The notes under the pieces: model-generated
The model's database searches: none
Told to the model about the DNA's origin: nothing
The model's input: the letters and a program-made list of their open reading frames with translations, nothing else
Origin: Olivibacter sp036959255
GTDB lineage: Bacteria > Bacteroidota > Bacteroidia > Sphingobacteriales > Sphingobacteriaceae
NCBI RefSeq assembly: GCF_036959255.1
Contig: NZ_JAWMTI010000003.1
Location: 186,001-250,000, forward strand
Direction of reading: 5' to 3'
Length of the DNA: 64,000 nt
Shown here: piece by piece, positions 55,174 through 63,308 of the stretch
Layout of the letters: every line of letters starts with the position of its first letter
Position numbering within the stretch: position 1 is the stretch's first letter
Made by a program: the position numbers and the translations under genes

Positions 55174-55791
55174 TTACAAATAATTTAAACTATTGGGCCC
55201 CTGATTAAACAACAAGTCGACGATGCTTAGATTAGGAAAGAAGCCATGTTTGGGTTCAAATACCTGAAAATAAGGTTTAAAATATTCGGTTTGGCGCAAC
55301 TGTTTCGGATGAATCCCGTTTCTAAAATCCTGAATACCTGAATACTCATCTTGATAAGAATTTGTAAAGGCCAGGGTCTTTCGTATTTTTAGTAGACGAA
55401 GTAATAAGACTGTTAACTCGATATTAAAATCGAATAAAAATTCATAGGTTTTGTTATAAAATGGAGCAAAGTCATCTTCATAAAATTCAAAATAGGCTGA
55501 TCGCCTATAAGAAGTCTGCAAACTCATCCAATGTAGACGTTGCCAGTCGCTATCATAACTTATCCTTACGTCTTTCATAACGGTATGCACCTTGGTGCCC
55601 CTAATAACGGGTATAATCAGATCTAATTTACCATTCGGCGAGTAAATGGTTGCCCTGTTCCTATAGGTCTGTTTCGGGTAGTGTTCGAATTTTTCGATAA
55701 GAATTTCATCTCCATCTGCCAGCAACATCTCACTTATCGCTTCAATAGGAGCCAAATAAAAGCTGGGAAATAGTTTGTCTGTTTTCTCCAT
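55174..55791 (-). CDS. WbqC family protein
   Basis: The 205-residue protein matches the WbqC family: LFPSFYLAPIEAISEMLLAD at the start, then YPKQTYRNRATIYSPNGKLDLIIPV, quoted here in part, then WQRLHWMSLQTSYRRSAYFEFY. Family members occur in polysaccharide gene clusters and in Bacteroidota near the signal peptidase gene. Their chemical role is not established. No signal peptidase gene is adjacent. It lies alone, convergent with the FUSC gene and divergent from the acyltransferase gene. Confidence 0.88.
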   Translation of the reverse strand: MEKTDKLFPSFYLAPIEAISEMLLADGDEILIEKFEHYPKQTYRNRATIYSPNGKLDLIIPVIRGTKVHTVMKDVRISYDSDWQRLHWMSLQTSYRRSAYFEFYEDDFAPFYNKTYEFLFDFNIELTVLLLRLLKIRKTLAFTNSYQDEYSGIQDFRNGIHPKQLRQTEYFKPYFQVFEPKHGFFPNLSIVDLLFNQGPNSLNYL

Positions 55792-55972
55792 GGTAATTGG
55801 AAATTAAACCGCGAAAATACATAATAGCTGATAAATAAATGGCAAGCTTCTAAAAAGAATAAGATACGTCGACGCAACTAGCTTATTTAAGTTTGCAAAA
55901 AATTCCTTTTCAAAGTAAAGAAATCAGATATTTGCAAACTCTTTATTTAATTTCAGCTAGGCTAAATTTAAG

Positions 55973-56842
55973 ATGAACATAGGGAATCGTATTATATCCT
56001 TCTTTGTACTGCTAATTTCTTTGCTACCATTTTGGGTATTATACTGCCTGAGTGATCTGCTTTTTTTTATCCTATATCACATCGTTGGTTATCGGAAAAA
56101 AGTAGTATATGAAAATCTGTCCAAGTCTTTTCCCTCGAAATCTCAAGAAGAGATTAAACGGATTGCCAAAAGCTTTTTTGTTTTTCTTTCGGACATGATT
56201 GTAGAAACCATCAAAATGAGATCCATTACAGCAAAAGAAGTAGAGAAGAGAATGGTAGTCCATGCCACGCATGAAGTTTATCGTCATTTAGCTCAAGGGA
56301 AACCGGTAATTGGTACAACAGCACATTACAGTAATTGGGAGTTGGGCATCCATCGATTATCATTGATGTTGAACGACCCCTTATTAATTATTTACAAACC
56401 GCTTACCAATAAAGGTTTTGAAGAAACATTTAACAATATTCGATCAAGATTCAATGCCCGGATGGTACCAATGAAGCAAACACTTAGGCAAATTTTAGCC
56501 TACAGGCACACACCGCATATGAGTATGTTTCTTTCTGATCAAACACCTGCCCGATCCGAATCTAATTTCTTCACCCCATTTCTCGGACAAGAAACATTGA
56601 TGTTTCTAGGTATGGAAAAAATAGCTAAAAGTACTGATTTTCCGATCGTTTATTGTCATATCAATCGGTTAAGACGAGGGTATTATGAATGCACCTTTTC
56701 TACATTGTTTGAAACTCCAAAATCTACAGACGACCATGAAATCACATTAGCCTACAACAAGCACTTGGAAAGGTTGATATATGATAAGCCGGAACAATGG
56801 CTATGGTCTCACCGTAGATGGAAGCATAAACCTAACATATGA
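55973..56842 (+). CDS. LpxL/HtrB-type lysophospholipid (lipid A) acyltransferase family protein
   Basis: The 289-residue protein has an N-terminal membrane anchor (about residues 10-38, rich in Phe and Leu) and the acyltransferase catalytic motif HYSNWE, a His-x4-Glu/Asp motif in TTAHYSNWELG. The SMFLSDQTP and IVYCHINRLRRGYYE segments are shared with lipid A late acyltransferases. Acyl chains are probably added to lipid A or a glycolipid at the inner face of the inner membrane. It overlaps the next gene, a glycosyltransferase, by four bases (ATGA), so both are translated together and may modify the same surface glycolipid. Confidence 0.92.
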   Translation: MNIGNRIISFFVLLISLLPFWVLYCLSDLLFFILYHIVGYRKKVVYENLSKSFPSKSQEEIKRIAKSFFVFLSDMIVETIKMRSITAKEVEKRMVVHATHEVYRHLAQGKPVIGTTAHYSNWELGIHRLSLMLNDPLLIIYKPLTNKGFEETFNNIRSRFNARMVPMKQTLRQILAYRHTPHMSMFLSDQTPARSESNFFTPFLGQETLMFLGMEKIAKSTDFPIVYCHINRLRRGYYECTFSTLFETPKSTDDHEITLAYNKHLERLIYDKPEQWLWSHRRWKHKPNI

Positions 56843-57861
56843 ATAAAAAAGTAGCGATAGTTATACTGAATTGGAATGGAAAAGACCATTTAGAAAAATT
56901 CTTGCCTTCTGTTTGTGCTAGCACCTATCCAAACCTCGAAATTATAATAGGTGATAATGGTTCAACAGATGAATCAGTTCAATTTATACAGACCAGGTAT
57001 CCGTCGCTAACACTCATTAAAAATAAAGAGAATTTTGGCTTTGCAGAAGGGTATAACCGTGTGCTCAAACAGGTTGAAGCAGATTATTTTATTCTCCTTA
57101 ATTCAGATGTACAGGTCAATCCTCGTTGGATAGAGCCAGTCATCGAATTAATGGAAACCGACAAAAGAATAGGCGTAGCTCAACCGAAAATACTTTCTTT
57201 TCACGACAAAACCAGCTTTGAACATGCTGGTGCAGCAGGCGGATTTATTGATTATTTAGGTTATCCTTTCTGTGCCGGACGAATACTCGATAATACCGAG
57301 GTAGACCATGGACAGTATAATTATTCGAAAGAAATATTCTGGGCGAGCGGGGCCGCTTTTTTTATAAAAAGCGAAGCTTGGCGAAAGACAAGTGGTTTTG
57401 ATAAAGATTTTTTTGCGCATATGGAAGAAATTGATTTATGTTGGCGACTAAAGTTACTTGGATACAGCATATACTATTGCCCGGAATCGTCTGTTTATCA
57501 TGTTGGTGGAGGTACTTTGAACAAAGAGAATCCATTTAAAACTTACCTTAACTTCAGAAATAACCTCATCATGCTGCAAAAAAATCTGCCTTTAATACAG
57601 GCAATATCGGTGATATTTATTCGTTTCTGGCTGGATTTTATCGCATTGGTCCGTTTTCTATCGGAAGGAAAGCGAAAAGATGCCTTGGCAATAAGCAAAG
57701 CACATGTTAACTTCTTCCGCAATTTTTGGAGAAACGCCCGCAAAAGAAAGTTAATAAAATCAAAAAAAGTAAAATTAGGTATTTATCGCGCAAGTATTAT
57801 TTGGGCATATTTTGTATTGAAGAAGCGTAAATTCAGTGAATTGGACGATAAAAAATTTTAA
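56839..57861 (+). CDS. family 2 glycosyltransferase
   Basis: The 340-residue protein begins with the GT2 fold VAIVILNWNGKDHLEKFL and IIIGDNGSTDES, then LLNSDVQVNPRW (the NSD at 88-90 plays the DxD role) and the HMEEIDLCWRLKLLGY acceptor segment. A hydrophobic C-terminal stretch (about residues 245-275) suggests membrane association. The closest type is the rhamnosyltransferase-like GT2 group. Its start overlaps the acyltransferase stop by four bases. The substrate is unknown; context suggests a lipid-linked sugar. Confidence 0.93.
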   Translation: MNKKVAIVILNWNGKDHLEKFLPSVCASTYPNLEIIIGDNGSTDESVQFIQTRYPSLTLIKNKENFGFAEGYNRVLKQVEADYFILLNSDVQVNPRWIEPVIELMETDKRIGVAQPKILSFHDKTSFEHAGAAGGFIDYLGYPFCAGRILDNTEVDHGQYNYSKEIFWASGAAFFIKSEAWRKTSGFDKDFFAHMEEIDLCWRLKLLGYSIYYCPESSVYHVGGGTLNKENPFKTYLNFRNNLIMLQKNLPLIQAISVIFIRFWLDFIALVRFLSEGKRKDALAISKAHVNFFRNFWRNARKRKLIKSKKVKLGIYRASIIWAYFVLKKRKFSELDDKKF

Positions 57862-57919
57862 AAACGCAAACAAAAAGAGTAAAGAATAGTTCTTAAAATA
57901 AACCATTTATAATGCCCAT

Positions 57920-58624
57920 ATGAAGAAATTTTTGTCCATCTTATCGTGTTTTTTTTGTTTGTCTTTGGTTTATGGACAAGCAAATTCGCCGGCAGGTGCC
58001 TGGCAACTTAAAAAAGATAATCTTCACCATACCTTGGTTTTTGTCGACAATTATCTGTCTTATTGCCTATACGACCTTAACGGTAAAAAATTTGTTAATA
58101 CCTGGGGCGGCCCATACAAATTACAGAACAACCAAATAACAATATCTGTTGAGTACAATGCTTCAAATCCTGAAAAAGTGCAAAAATCGTCCACTTTTCA
58201 ACTTGATATAAACAAGGATCTTCACACCGACGTAACTGGTAGCATGGAAAATTGGCAACGCGTAGATAACAATGATGCGCCATTAGCTGGTGTTTGGCGA
58301 ATTACCAACCGAAAAGTAGATGAACAAATGAATGCTATGCCTTTGCAGGATCGTAGAACACTGAAAATTCTTAGTGGTACTCGGTTCCAGTGGGTGGCCA
58401 TTAATGTAAAAACGGGAGAATTTTCGGGCACTGGTGGTGGAACGTATACCTTCAAAGACGGAAAGTACATGGAAGATATTGATTTTTTTTCCCGGGACAA
58501 TAGTCGTGTAGGTGCTCGTCTAACTTTTGACGGTAAATTGGATAACGGACAATGGCATCATAGTGGATTAAGTTCGAAAGGAGCACCCATTTATGAAATA
58601 TGGAGCCGCATGTACAACAATTAG
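57920..58624 (+). CDS. secreted protein with tandem lipocalin-like repeats, unknown function
   Basis: The 234-residue protein has a signal peptide ending near VYGQ (residue 19-20). Two related units follow. The first (about 26-120) has GAWQLKKDNLHHTLVFVDNYL and WGGPYKLQNNQITISVEYN, here quoted in part. The second (about 125-230) has GVWRITNRKVDE, LKILSGTRFQWVAIN, GGGTYTFKDGKYMEDIDFF and GARLTF. The shared pattern of G-x-W-(R/Q)-(L/I), a beta pair, then GG-x-Y-x-(L/F) suggests a duplicated lipocalin-like beta-barrel domain. Such proteins are annotated only as membrane or secreted proteins in related species. It may bind a lipid or other small molecule. Confidence 0.8.
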   Translation: MKKFLSILSCFFCLSLVYGQANSPAGAWQLKKDNLHHTLVFVDNYLSYCLYDLNGKKFVNTWGGPYKLQNNQITISVEYNASNPEKVQKSSTFQLDINKDLHTDVTGSMENWQRVDNNDAPLAGVWRITNRKVDEQMNAMPLQDRRTLKILSGTRFQWVAINVKTGEFSGTGGGTYTFKDGKYMEDIDFFSRDNSRVGARLTFDGKLDNGQWHHSGLSSKGAPIYEIWSRMYNN

Positions 58625-58636
58625 TTTTCTTTTTAT

Positions 58637-59053
58637 CTAATAGGTAAAACTTTGTATTGCCAAACGGTAACTGTCCAGTCCGAAACCACATAATACGCCC
58701 TTACAATATTTCGCTAAGTAAGAATGATGCCTAAAGGTCTCTCGGGCGTGAACATTCGAGATATGCACTTCAATAACAGGCGTCTTTATAGAGGCAATTG
58801 CGTCGCCTATCGCAGCGGAAGTATGCGTATATGCGCCGGCGTTTAAAACAATACCATCATACGAAAATCCCACCTCATGCAGTTTATCTATAATTTCTCC
58901 CTCATGATTACTTTGAAAACTAGTAAGATCAATCGAAGCAAAGTTTTCTTTTAATTCTTCGAAGTAATGCTCAAATCCTTTATTACCATATACTGATGGT
59001 TCTCTTACGCCAAGTAAATTTAAGTTGGGTCCATTAATGATTAGAATTTTCAT
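58637..59053 (-). CDS. aroQ: 3-dehydroquinate dehydratase, type II
   Basis: With the ATG at 59051-59053 the product has 138 residues, the normal type II length. It dehydrates 3-dehydroquinate in the shikimate pathway. The motif IINGPNLNLLG opens the protein. The catalytic tyrosine lies in GVREPSVYGN, the LNAGAYTHTSAAIGDA motif holds active-site residues, and the catalytic His is in EVHISNVHARE. The frame continues upstream to an ATG at 59107, but the additional 18 residues are basic and unlike the family. A TATCTTTG -7 element (complement of 59157-59164) would give a leader of about 100 bases. Confidence 0.96.
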   Translation of the reverse strand: MKILIINGPNLNLLGVREPSVYGNKGFEHYFEELKENFASIDLTSFQSNHEGEIIDKLHEVGFSYDGIVLNAGAYTHTSAAIGDAIASIKTPVIEVHISNVHARETFRHHSYLAKYCKGVLCGFGLDSYRLAIQSFTY

Positions 59054-59304
59054 CTTTATAAATCGTTTTAACCAACGCTTTTTAAGTAACAAGCGTGCAG
59101 GTTTCATTAATTAATAATAGCTTTGTATGAAATCTTATCGCGATGTCACTTTATGGCAAAGATAGTATTTTCGTATAAAGTTTATCGGTCTTTTGGCAAA
59201 ACATCCTTATTGGCAGAGACATGGCGCTATTTCGCGATGTCGTTACAGCAAATAAACGAATGAGTGCTTCAGAAAGGTAAGCCGATCAGTAACAATTAAT
59301 TCGA

Positions 59305-60948
59305 ATGAAAAACACATTTTTTTTTATCTCTTTTTTCCTATTAGCGGGAATTATAGTGACTGGTATATGGTGGACGCCCATATATTGGTCACTTATTATA
59401 TTGATACCTTTATTTTTCCTTGGCCTATTTGACATTTACCAATCAAAGAGGGCTATTAGACGTAATTTCCCCGTTTTTGGCAGACTACGTTATGTAATGG
59501 AAGGGCTTCGCCCCAAGGTACAACAATATTTTATTGAAAGTGACACAGACGGCAGACCGTTTAACCGGATTCATCGAAGTGTAATCTATCAACGTGCAAA
59601 AAAAGAAATGGATACGACACCTTTCGGCACACAGTTGAACGTATACGAAAACAATTACGAATGGCTTAATCACAGTATCAATGCATTACATATCGATGCC
59701 TCCTGCGAAGACCCTAGGGTCGTTATAGGTGGTCTCTCCTGCACACAACCCTACTCGGCGAGCATACTTAATATATCGGCAATGAGTTATGGCGCTTTGA
59801 GTAAAAATGCCATCATGGCATTAAACAAGGGAGCAAAAATCGGAAAATTTGCTCATAATACAGGAGAAGGTGGAATAAGTGATTATCATTTAGCGGGTGG
59901 CGGCGACTTGATCTGGCAAATAGGAACAGGTTATTTTGGGTGCCGTTATCCTGATGGAAATTTCAATCCTGAAGCCTTTGAACAAAAGGCTAACCTTCCT
60001 CAGGTCAAAATGATTGAAATAAAATTATCGCAAGGGGCGAAGCCTGGACACGGCGGAATATTGCCTGCCGCTAAACTCACGGAAGAAATTGCTCGTATAC
60101 GTTTAGTTGAGATGGGTAAAGATGTCGATTCCCCCCCCTATCACCGTGCGTTTAAAACACCCATTGAGTTTTTAAATTTTATTCAACAGTTACGCGAGCT
60201 ATCCAAAGGTAAACCTATTGGTTTTAAACTATGTATAGGTCATCGAAGTGAATTCGTAGCTATCTGCAAAGCCATGATTGAAACTAAGATTTATCCGGAT
60301 TTCATTACGGTTGATGGTGGTGAAGGGGGTACCGGAGCAGCTCCATTGGAGTTTTCCAATAATGTCGGGATGCCGCTCAGGGATGCTTTAGCCTTTGTTT
60401 ATGATACACTTACTGGTTTTGACCTAAAGAAACATATTAAAATAGTAGCCTCTGGAAAAATAGCAACGGGTTTTGATCTTGTTAAGAATTTCGCGCTCGG
60501 AGCAGATGTTTGCAATAGCGCTAGAGGGATGATGATGGCTTTAGGCTGTATACAGGCCTTAGAATGTAATAGTAACAAGTGTCCTACCGGCGTTGCCACA
60601 CAGGATCCTCATTTGGTGAGGGGGCTTGTAGTGGAAGACAAAAAAACACGCATTGCTAATTTCCAGCAGCAAACTATAAAAAGCGCAATAGAGCTTATGG
60701 CCGCAGCAGGTATCAGGCATCCAGATGATATTCATAGAGCTTATATCCATCGAAGAATATCACCAGATAAAATTTTAACTTATTTAGATAGCTATCCGTA
60801 TATACCGAAAGGTTCTTTACTCAAAAAACCATACGCAAAGCAATTTGAATTGTTAATGACAATCAGCGATCCTTATTCATTCACACCCAACTTCAATAAC
60901 CTCAATTGGGATGAATTAGAATGGGCAAGAAAGCCTATGACAAACTAG
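59305..60948 (+). CDS. membrane-anchored FMN-binding glutamate-synthase-like protein
   Basis: The 547-residue protein has two N-terminal membrane helices (about residues 4-22 and 25-45) and then a complete FMN/Fe-S glutamate synthase domain. SAMSYGALSKNAI, GAKPGHGGILPA, TVDGGEGGTGAAPLEF and CNSNKCPTGVATQDP (the latter carrying [3Fe-4S]-type cysteines) match the central domain of GltB. It lacks the amidotransferase domain, so it cannot take ammonia from glutamine in the usual way. Its function is not established for this stand-alone form. It precedes murI by 20 bases on the same strand and the two are probably one operon. Confidence 0.9.
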   Translation: MKNTFFFISFFLLAGIIVTGIWWTPIYWSLIILIPLFFLGLFDIYQSKRAIRRNFPVFGRLRYVMEGLRPKVQQYFIESDTDGRPFNRIHRSVIYQRAKKEMDTTPFGTQLNVYENNYEWLNHSINALHIDASCEDPRVVIGGLSCTQPYSASILNISAMSYGALSKNAIMALNKGAKIGKFAHNTGEGGISDYHLAGGGDLIWQIGTGYFGCRYPDGNFNPEAFEQKANLPQVKMIEIKLSQGAKPGHGGILPAAKLTEEIARIRLVEMGKDVDSPPYHRAFKTPIEFLNFIQQLRELSKGKPIGFKLCIGHRSEFVAICKAMIETKIYPDFITVDGGEGGTGAAPLEFSNNVGMPLRDALAFVYDTLTGFDLKKHIKIVASGKIATGFDLVKNFALGADVCNSARGMMMALGCIQALECNSNKCPTGVATQDPHLVRGLVVEDKKTRIANFQQQTIKSAIELMAAAGIRHPDDIHRAYIHRRISPDKILTYLDSYPYIPKGSLLKKPYAKQFELLMTISDPYSFTPNFNNLNWDELEWARKPMTN

Positions 60949-60968
60949 ATAACATTTAATTTCGATAT

Positions 60969-61781
60969 ATGGGTCCCATTGGCATTTTTGACTCTGGTTA
61001 TGGAGGTCTGACTGTATTTAAGGAAATCAGTCTTATGCTTCCGCAATACGATTATATTTATCTTGGCGACAACGCTCGGGTTCCCTATGGCACGCGTTCA
61101 TATGACACCGTCTATCACTATACGTTGGAATGTGTGAATCATTTATTTGACTTAGGATGCCATTTAGTTATACTTGCTTGTAATACAGCTTCGGCAAAAG
61201 CTTTACGTACGATCCAACAAAAAGATCTACCAAGACTTACAGATATACGGAACGTTTTGGGTGTGATTAGACCGACCACCGAAATTATAGATCAATTTAC
61301 AAGAACTAATCATGTCGGTATTTTGGCTACTTCAGGAACTGTCAACTCGCAATCCTATGTACTGGAGATCCATAAGTTTTTTCCACAAATTAAGGTGTAC
61401 CAAGAGGCATGTCCAATGTGGGTACCTTTAGTAGAGAACAATGAAATGGAATCAATAGGTGCGCGCTATTTCGTTAAACAACATATTGATCGACTTTTGC
61501 AACAATCGGCAGAAATAGATGCAATCATTTTAGCCTGTACACATTATCCTCTGTTACTTCCGTTAATTAAAGAATTCACCCCTGAAAACATACAAATAAT
61601 TTCACAGGGGAATATTGTAGCAAGAAGTTTAGCGAACTACCTGTATCGACATAGCGAAATAGAGACTCTTTGTACAAAGCACGGGACGAAGCAGTTTTTC
61701 ACTACGGAAAATATTGAAAATTTCAAGGAAAAGGCTAGTATTTTTTACGGTCTTCCGGTAGAAGCACAACAAATAATCTAA
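60969..61781 (+). CDS. murI: glutamate racemase
   Basis: The 270-residue enzyme makes D-glutamate for peptidoglycan. The two catalytic cysteines are Cys71 in LACNTASAKA and Cys190 in LACTHYPLLLP, and the IGIFDSGYGGLTVF and YLGDNARVPYGTRS motifs are present. It is cofactor-independent. Spacing of 20 bases to the preceding glutamate-synthase-like gene suggests co-expression. It is convergent with the helicase gene, with 41 bases between. Confidence 0.97.
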   Translation: MGPIGIFDSGYGGLTVFKEISLMLPQYDYIYLGDNARVPYGTRSYDTVYHYTLECVNHLFDLGCHLVILACNTASAKALRTIQQKDLPRLTDIRNVLGVIRPTTEIIDQFTRTNHVGILATSGTVNSQSYVLEIHKFFPQIKVYQEACPMWVPLVENNEMESIGARYFVKQHIDRLLQQSAEIDAIILACTHYPLLLPLIKEFTPENIQIISQGNIVARSLANYLYRHSEIETLCTKHGTKQFFTTENIENFKEKASIFYGLPVEAQQII

Positions 61782-61822
61782 GTCACAAAATACTTTAGAG
61801 CGATATATTAAGAAGGAATTAG

Positions 61823-63259
61823 TCATTCATTGAAAAACTTGTCGTGAAAGTTTACGAAAAACAGTTCTTTTCTAGCTCTCGTACAAGCTGTATAAAGCCA
61901 GCGGAGAAAATCCATATTAAGCATCTCCTCCGTCAGAAATCCTTGGTCTACAAAAACGGCTTCCCATTGCCCACCTTGAGCTTTATGACAGGTAACAGCC
62001 ATAGAAAACTTAATTTGCAATGCATTATAATATGAATCGTTTTTAATGGCTGCTATTTGTTCTTTTTTAGTTCCCAAGTCTTGATAGTCTATCATCACCG
62101 ATTCGAACAATTTCCGCTGGCTTTCTGCCGGTAGATTTGGAGAATCCGTATATAAAGAATCCAATATGACCCTACAGGACAAAGGTTCCGCATTGTCTTG
62201 ATCAAGGAATCCCAAGCTAACATCGGCAAACCTAAAACCATGTTGTTCATGTATATTTCGAACGCGCTTTACAACAGCCATATCACCATTAGCTATAAAC
62301 TGTTGGACATTATCTTCTCCATTTGCCCAGTAATAATTGTTTCGCACCACCATTATATAATCTCCACCTGTTAACTCTTCTTCTCGGTAGAGAATCCGAT
62401 TCCGTATTTGTTGATTGTATAAATTAGCGCTTTTATTTGATCGACAAACGACTATTGTATTTTCAATTCCATATTTATCGTAAGCATAGTGCAAGCCTTC
62501 GATAAATCGTTCTCCCGTCATCCGATAAACATCAGCATAGCCTTTTACTCGCAGCTTTGGAAAGTGAAGCTTTTTATCCACCTCATCCAGTCTAATTTGT
62601 TCACGAATTGAAGTTGCATTATACAAAATACCAGAATCGCTCGCTTGTCGCACGACTTCTGTCATCTCGCTGTCCATTACGTAATAACCAAAATAGTCCT
62701 GTATATACCGTGAATTTAATGCAGGGCTTTCCAATAATCCTACAGGTGGTAGCTGAGCCGTATCGCCTACAAACATAAGTTTACAATTCTCACCACGCTC
62801 AACATAGGTAATGAGATCATCCAATAAACCATTTTGTCCAAATCCATTTTTTTCATTAGAAATCATAGATGCTTCATCTACAATAAACAATGTATTCTTA
62901 TATAAATTATCAGATAAGGTAAAAAACATATCCGGTGTACCAGCAACTTTCTTTCGGTAGATCTTTTTATGAATAGTGAATGCCGGTCTTTCAGCATAAG
63001 CGCCCATGACCTTAGCAGCCCTTCCTGTAGGTGCCAAAAGAATTGACCGCATATTTAAAGCCGGCAATACACGTACCAGCGTGCTTATAAGGGTAGTCTT
63101 CCCTGTTCCAGCATAACCTTTTAGAATAAAACAGATTGTCTCTTGTTTGAAACTTAAGAAAGTAGCTAGTTCTTTAAAAATTTCCTTTTGCTGAGGAGTG
63201 GGTATAGCGGGAAAAGATTGCTCGAATTTATTAATTATTTCCACATTCAAACCTAACAC
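61823..63259 (-). CDS. RecD-like ATP-dependent DNA helicase (superfamily 1B)
   Basis: The 478-residue protein has Walker A GYAGTGKTTLI (residues 48-58), Walker B LFIVDEASM, FVGDTAQLPPVG (motif III), and a C-terminal UvrD-like motif VTCHKAQGGQWEAVFVD and LYTACTRARKELFFV. It is the short RecD2/Pif1-related type without RecBC, widespread in Bacteroidota. It probably unwinds DNA 5' to 3' in repair or recombination. It is divergent from the DUF3822 gene, with only 49 bases between the two starts. Confidence 0.93.
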   Translation of the reverse strand: MLGLNVEIINKFEQSFPAIPTPQQKEIFKELATFLSFKQETICFILKGYAGTGKTTLISTLVRVLPALNMRSILLAPTGRAAKVMGAYAERPAFTIHKKIYRKKVAGTPDMFFTLSDNLYKNTLFIVDEASMISNEKNGFGQNGLLDDLITYVERGENCKLMFVGDTAQLPPVGLLESPALNSRYIQDYFGYYVMDSEMTEVVRQASDSGILYNATSIREQIRLDEVDKKLHFPKLRVKGYADVYRMTGERFIEGLHYAYDKYGIENTIVVCRSNKSANLYNQQIRNRILYREEELTGGDYIMVVRNNYYWANGEDNVQQFIANGDMAVVKRVRNIHEQHGFRFADVSLGFLDQDNAEPLSCRVILDSLYTDSPNLPAESQRKLFESVMIDYQDLGTKKEQIAAIKNDSYYNALQIKFSMAVTCHKAQGGQWEAVFVDQGFLTEEMLNMDFLRWLYTACTRARKELFFVNFHDKFFNE

Positions 63260-63271
63260 AAAAAAATGCTT

Positions 63272-63302
63272 TTTGCAATATCGTTTCTAAAGGGTACTTT
63301 TG
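63272..63302 (+). promoter_or_regulatory. canonical Bacteroidota promoter of the DUF3822 gene (TTTG-N19-TACTTTTG)
   Basis: TTTG at 63272-63275 and TACTTTTG at 63295-63302 match both consensus elements exactly, with 19 bases between. Taking the SRP RNA gene as guide (first base 5 after the -7 box), transcription would begin near 63307, two bases before the ATG at 63309. Confidence 0.75.
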
Positions 63303-63308
63303 CTAGCC

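Noticed and set aside
59054..59107. 18-residue basic N-terminal extension of AroQ
   Set aside because: The type II dehydratase motif MKILIINGPN starts at 59053 and the length is then normal.
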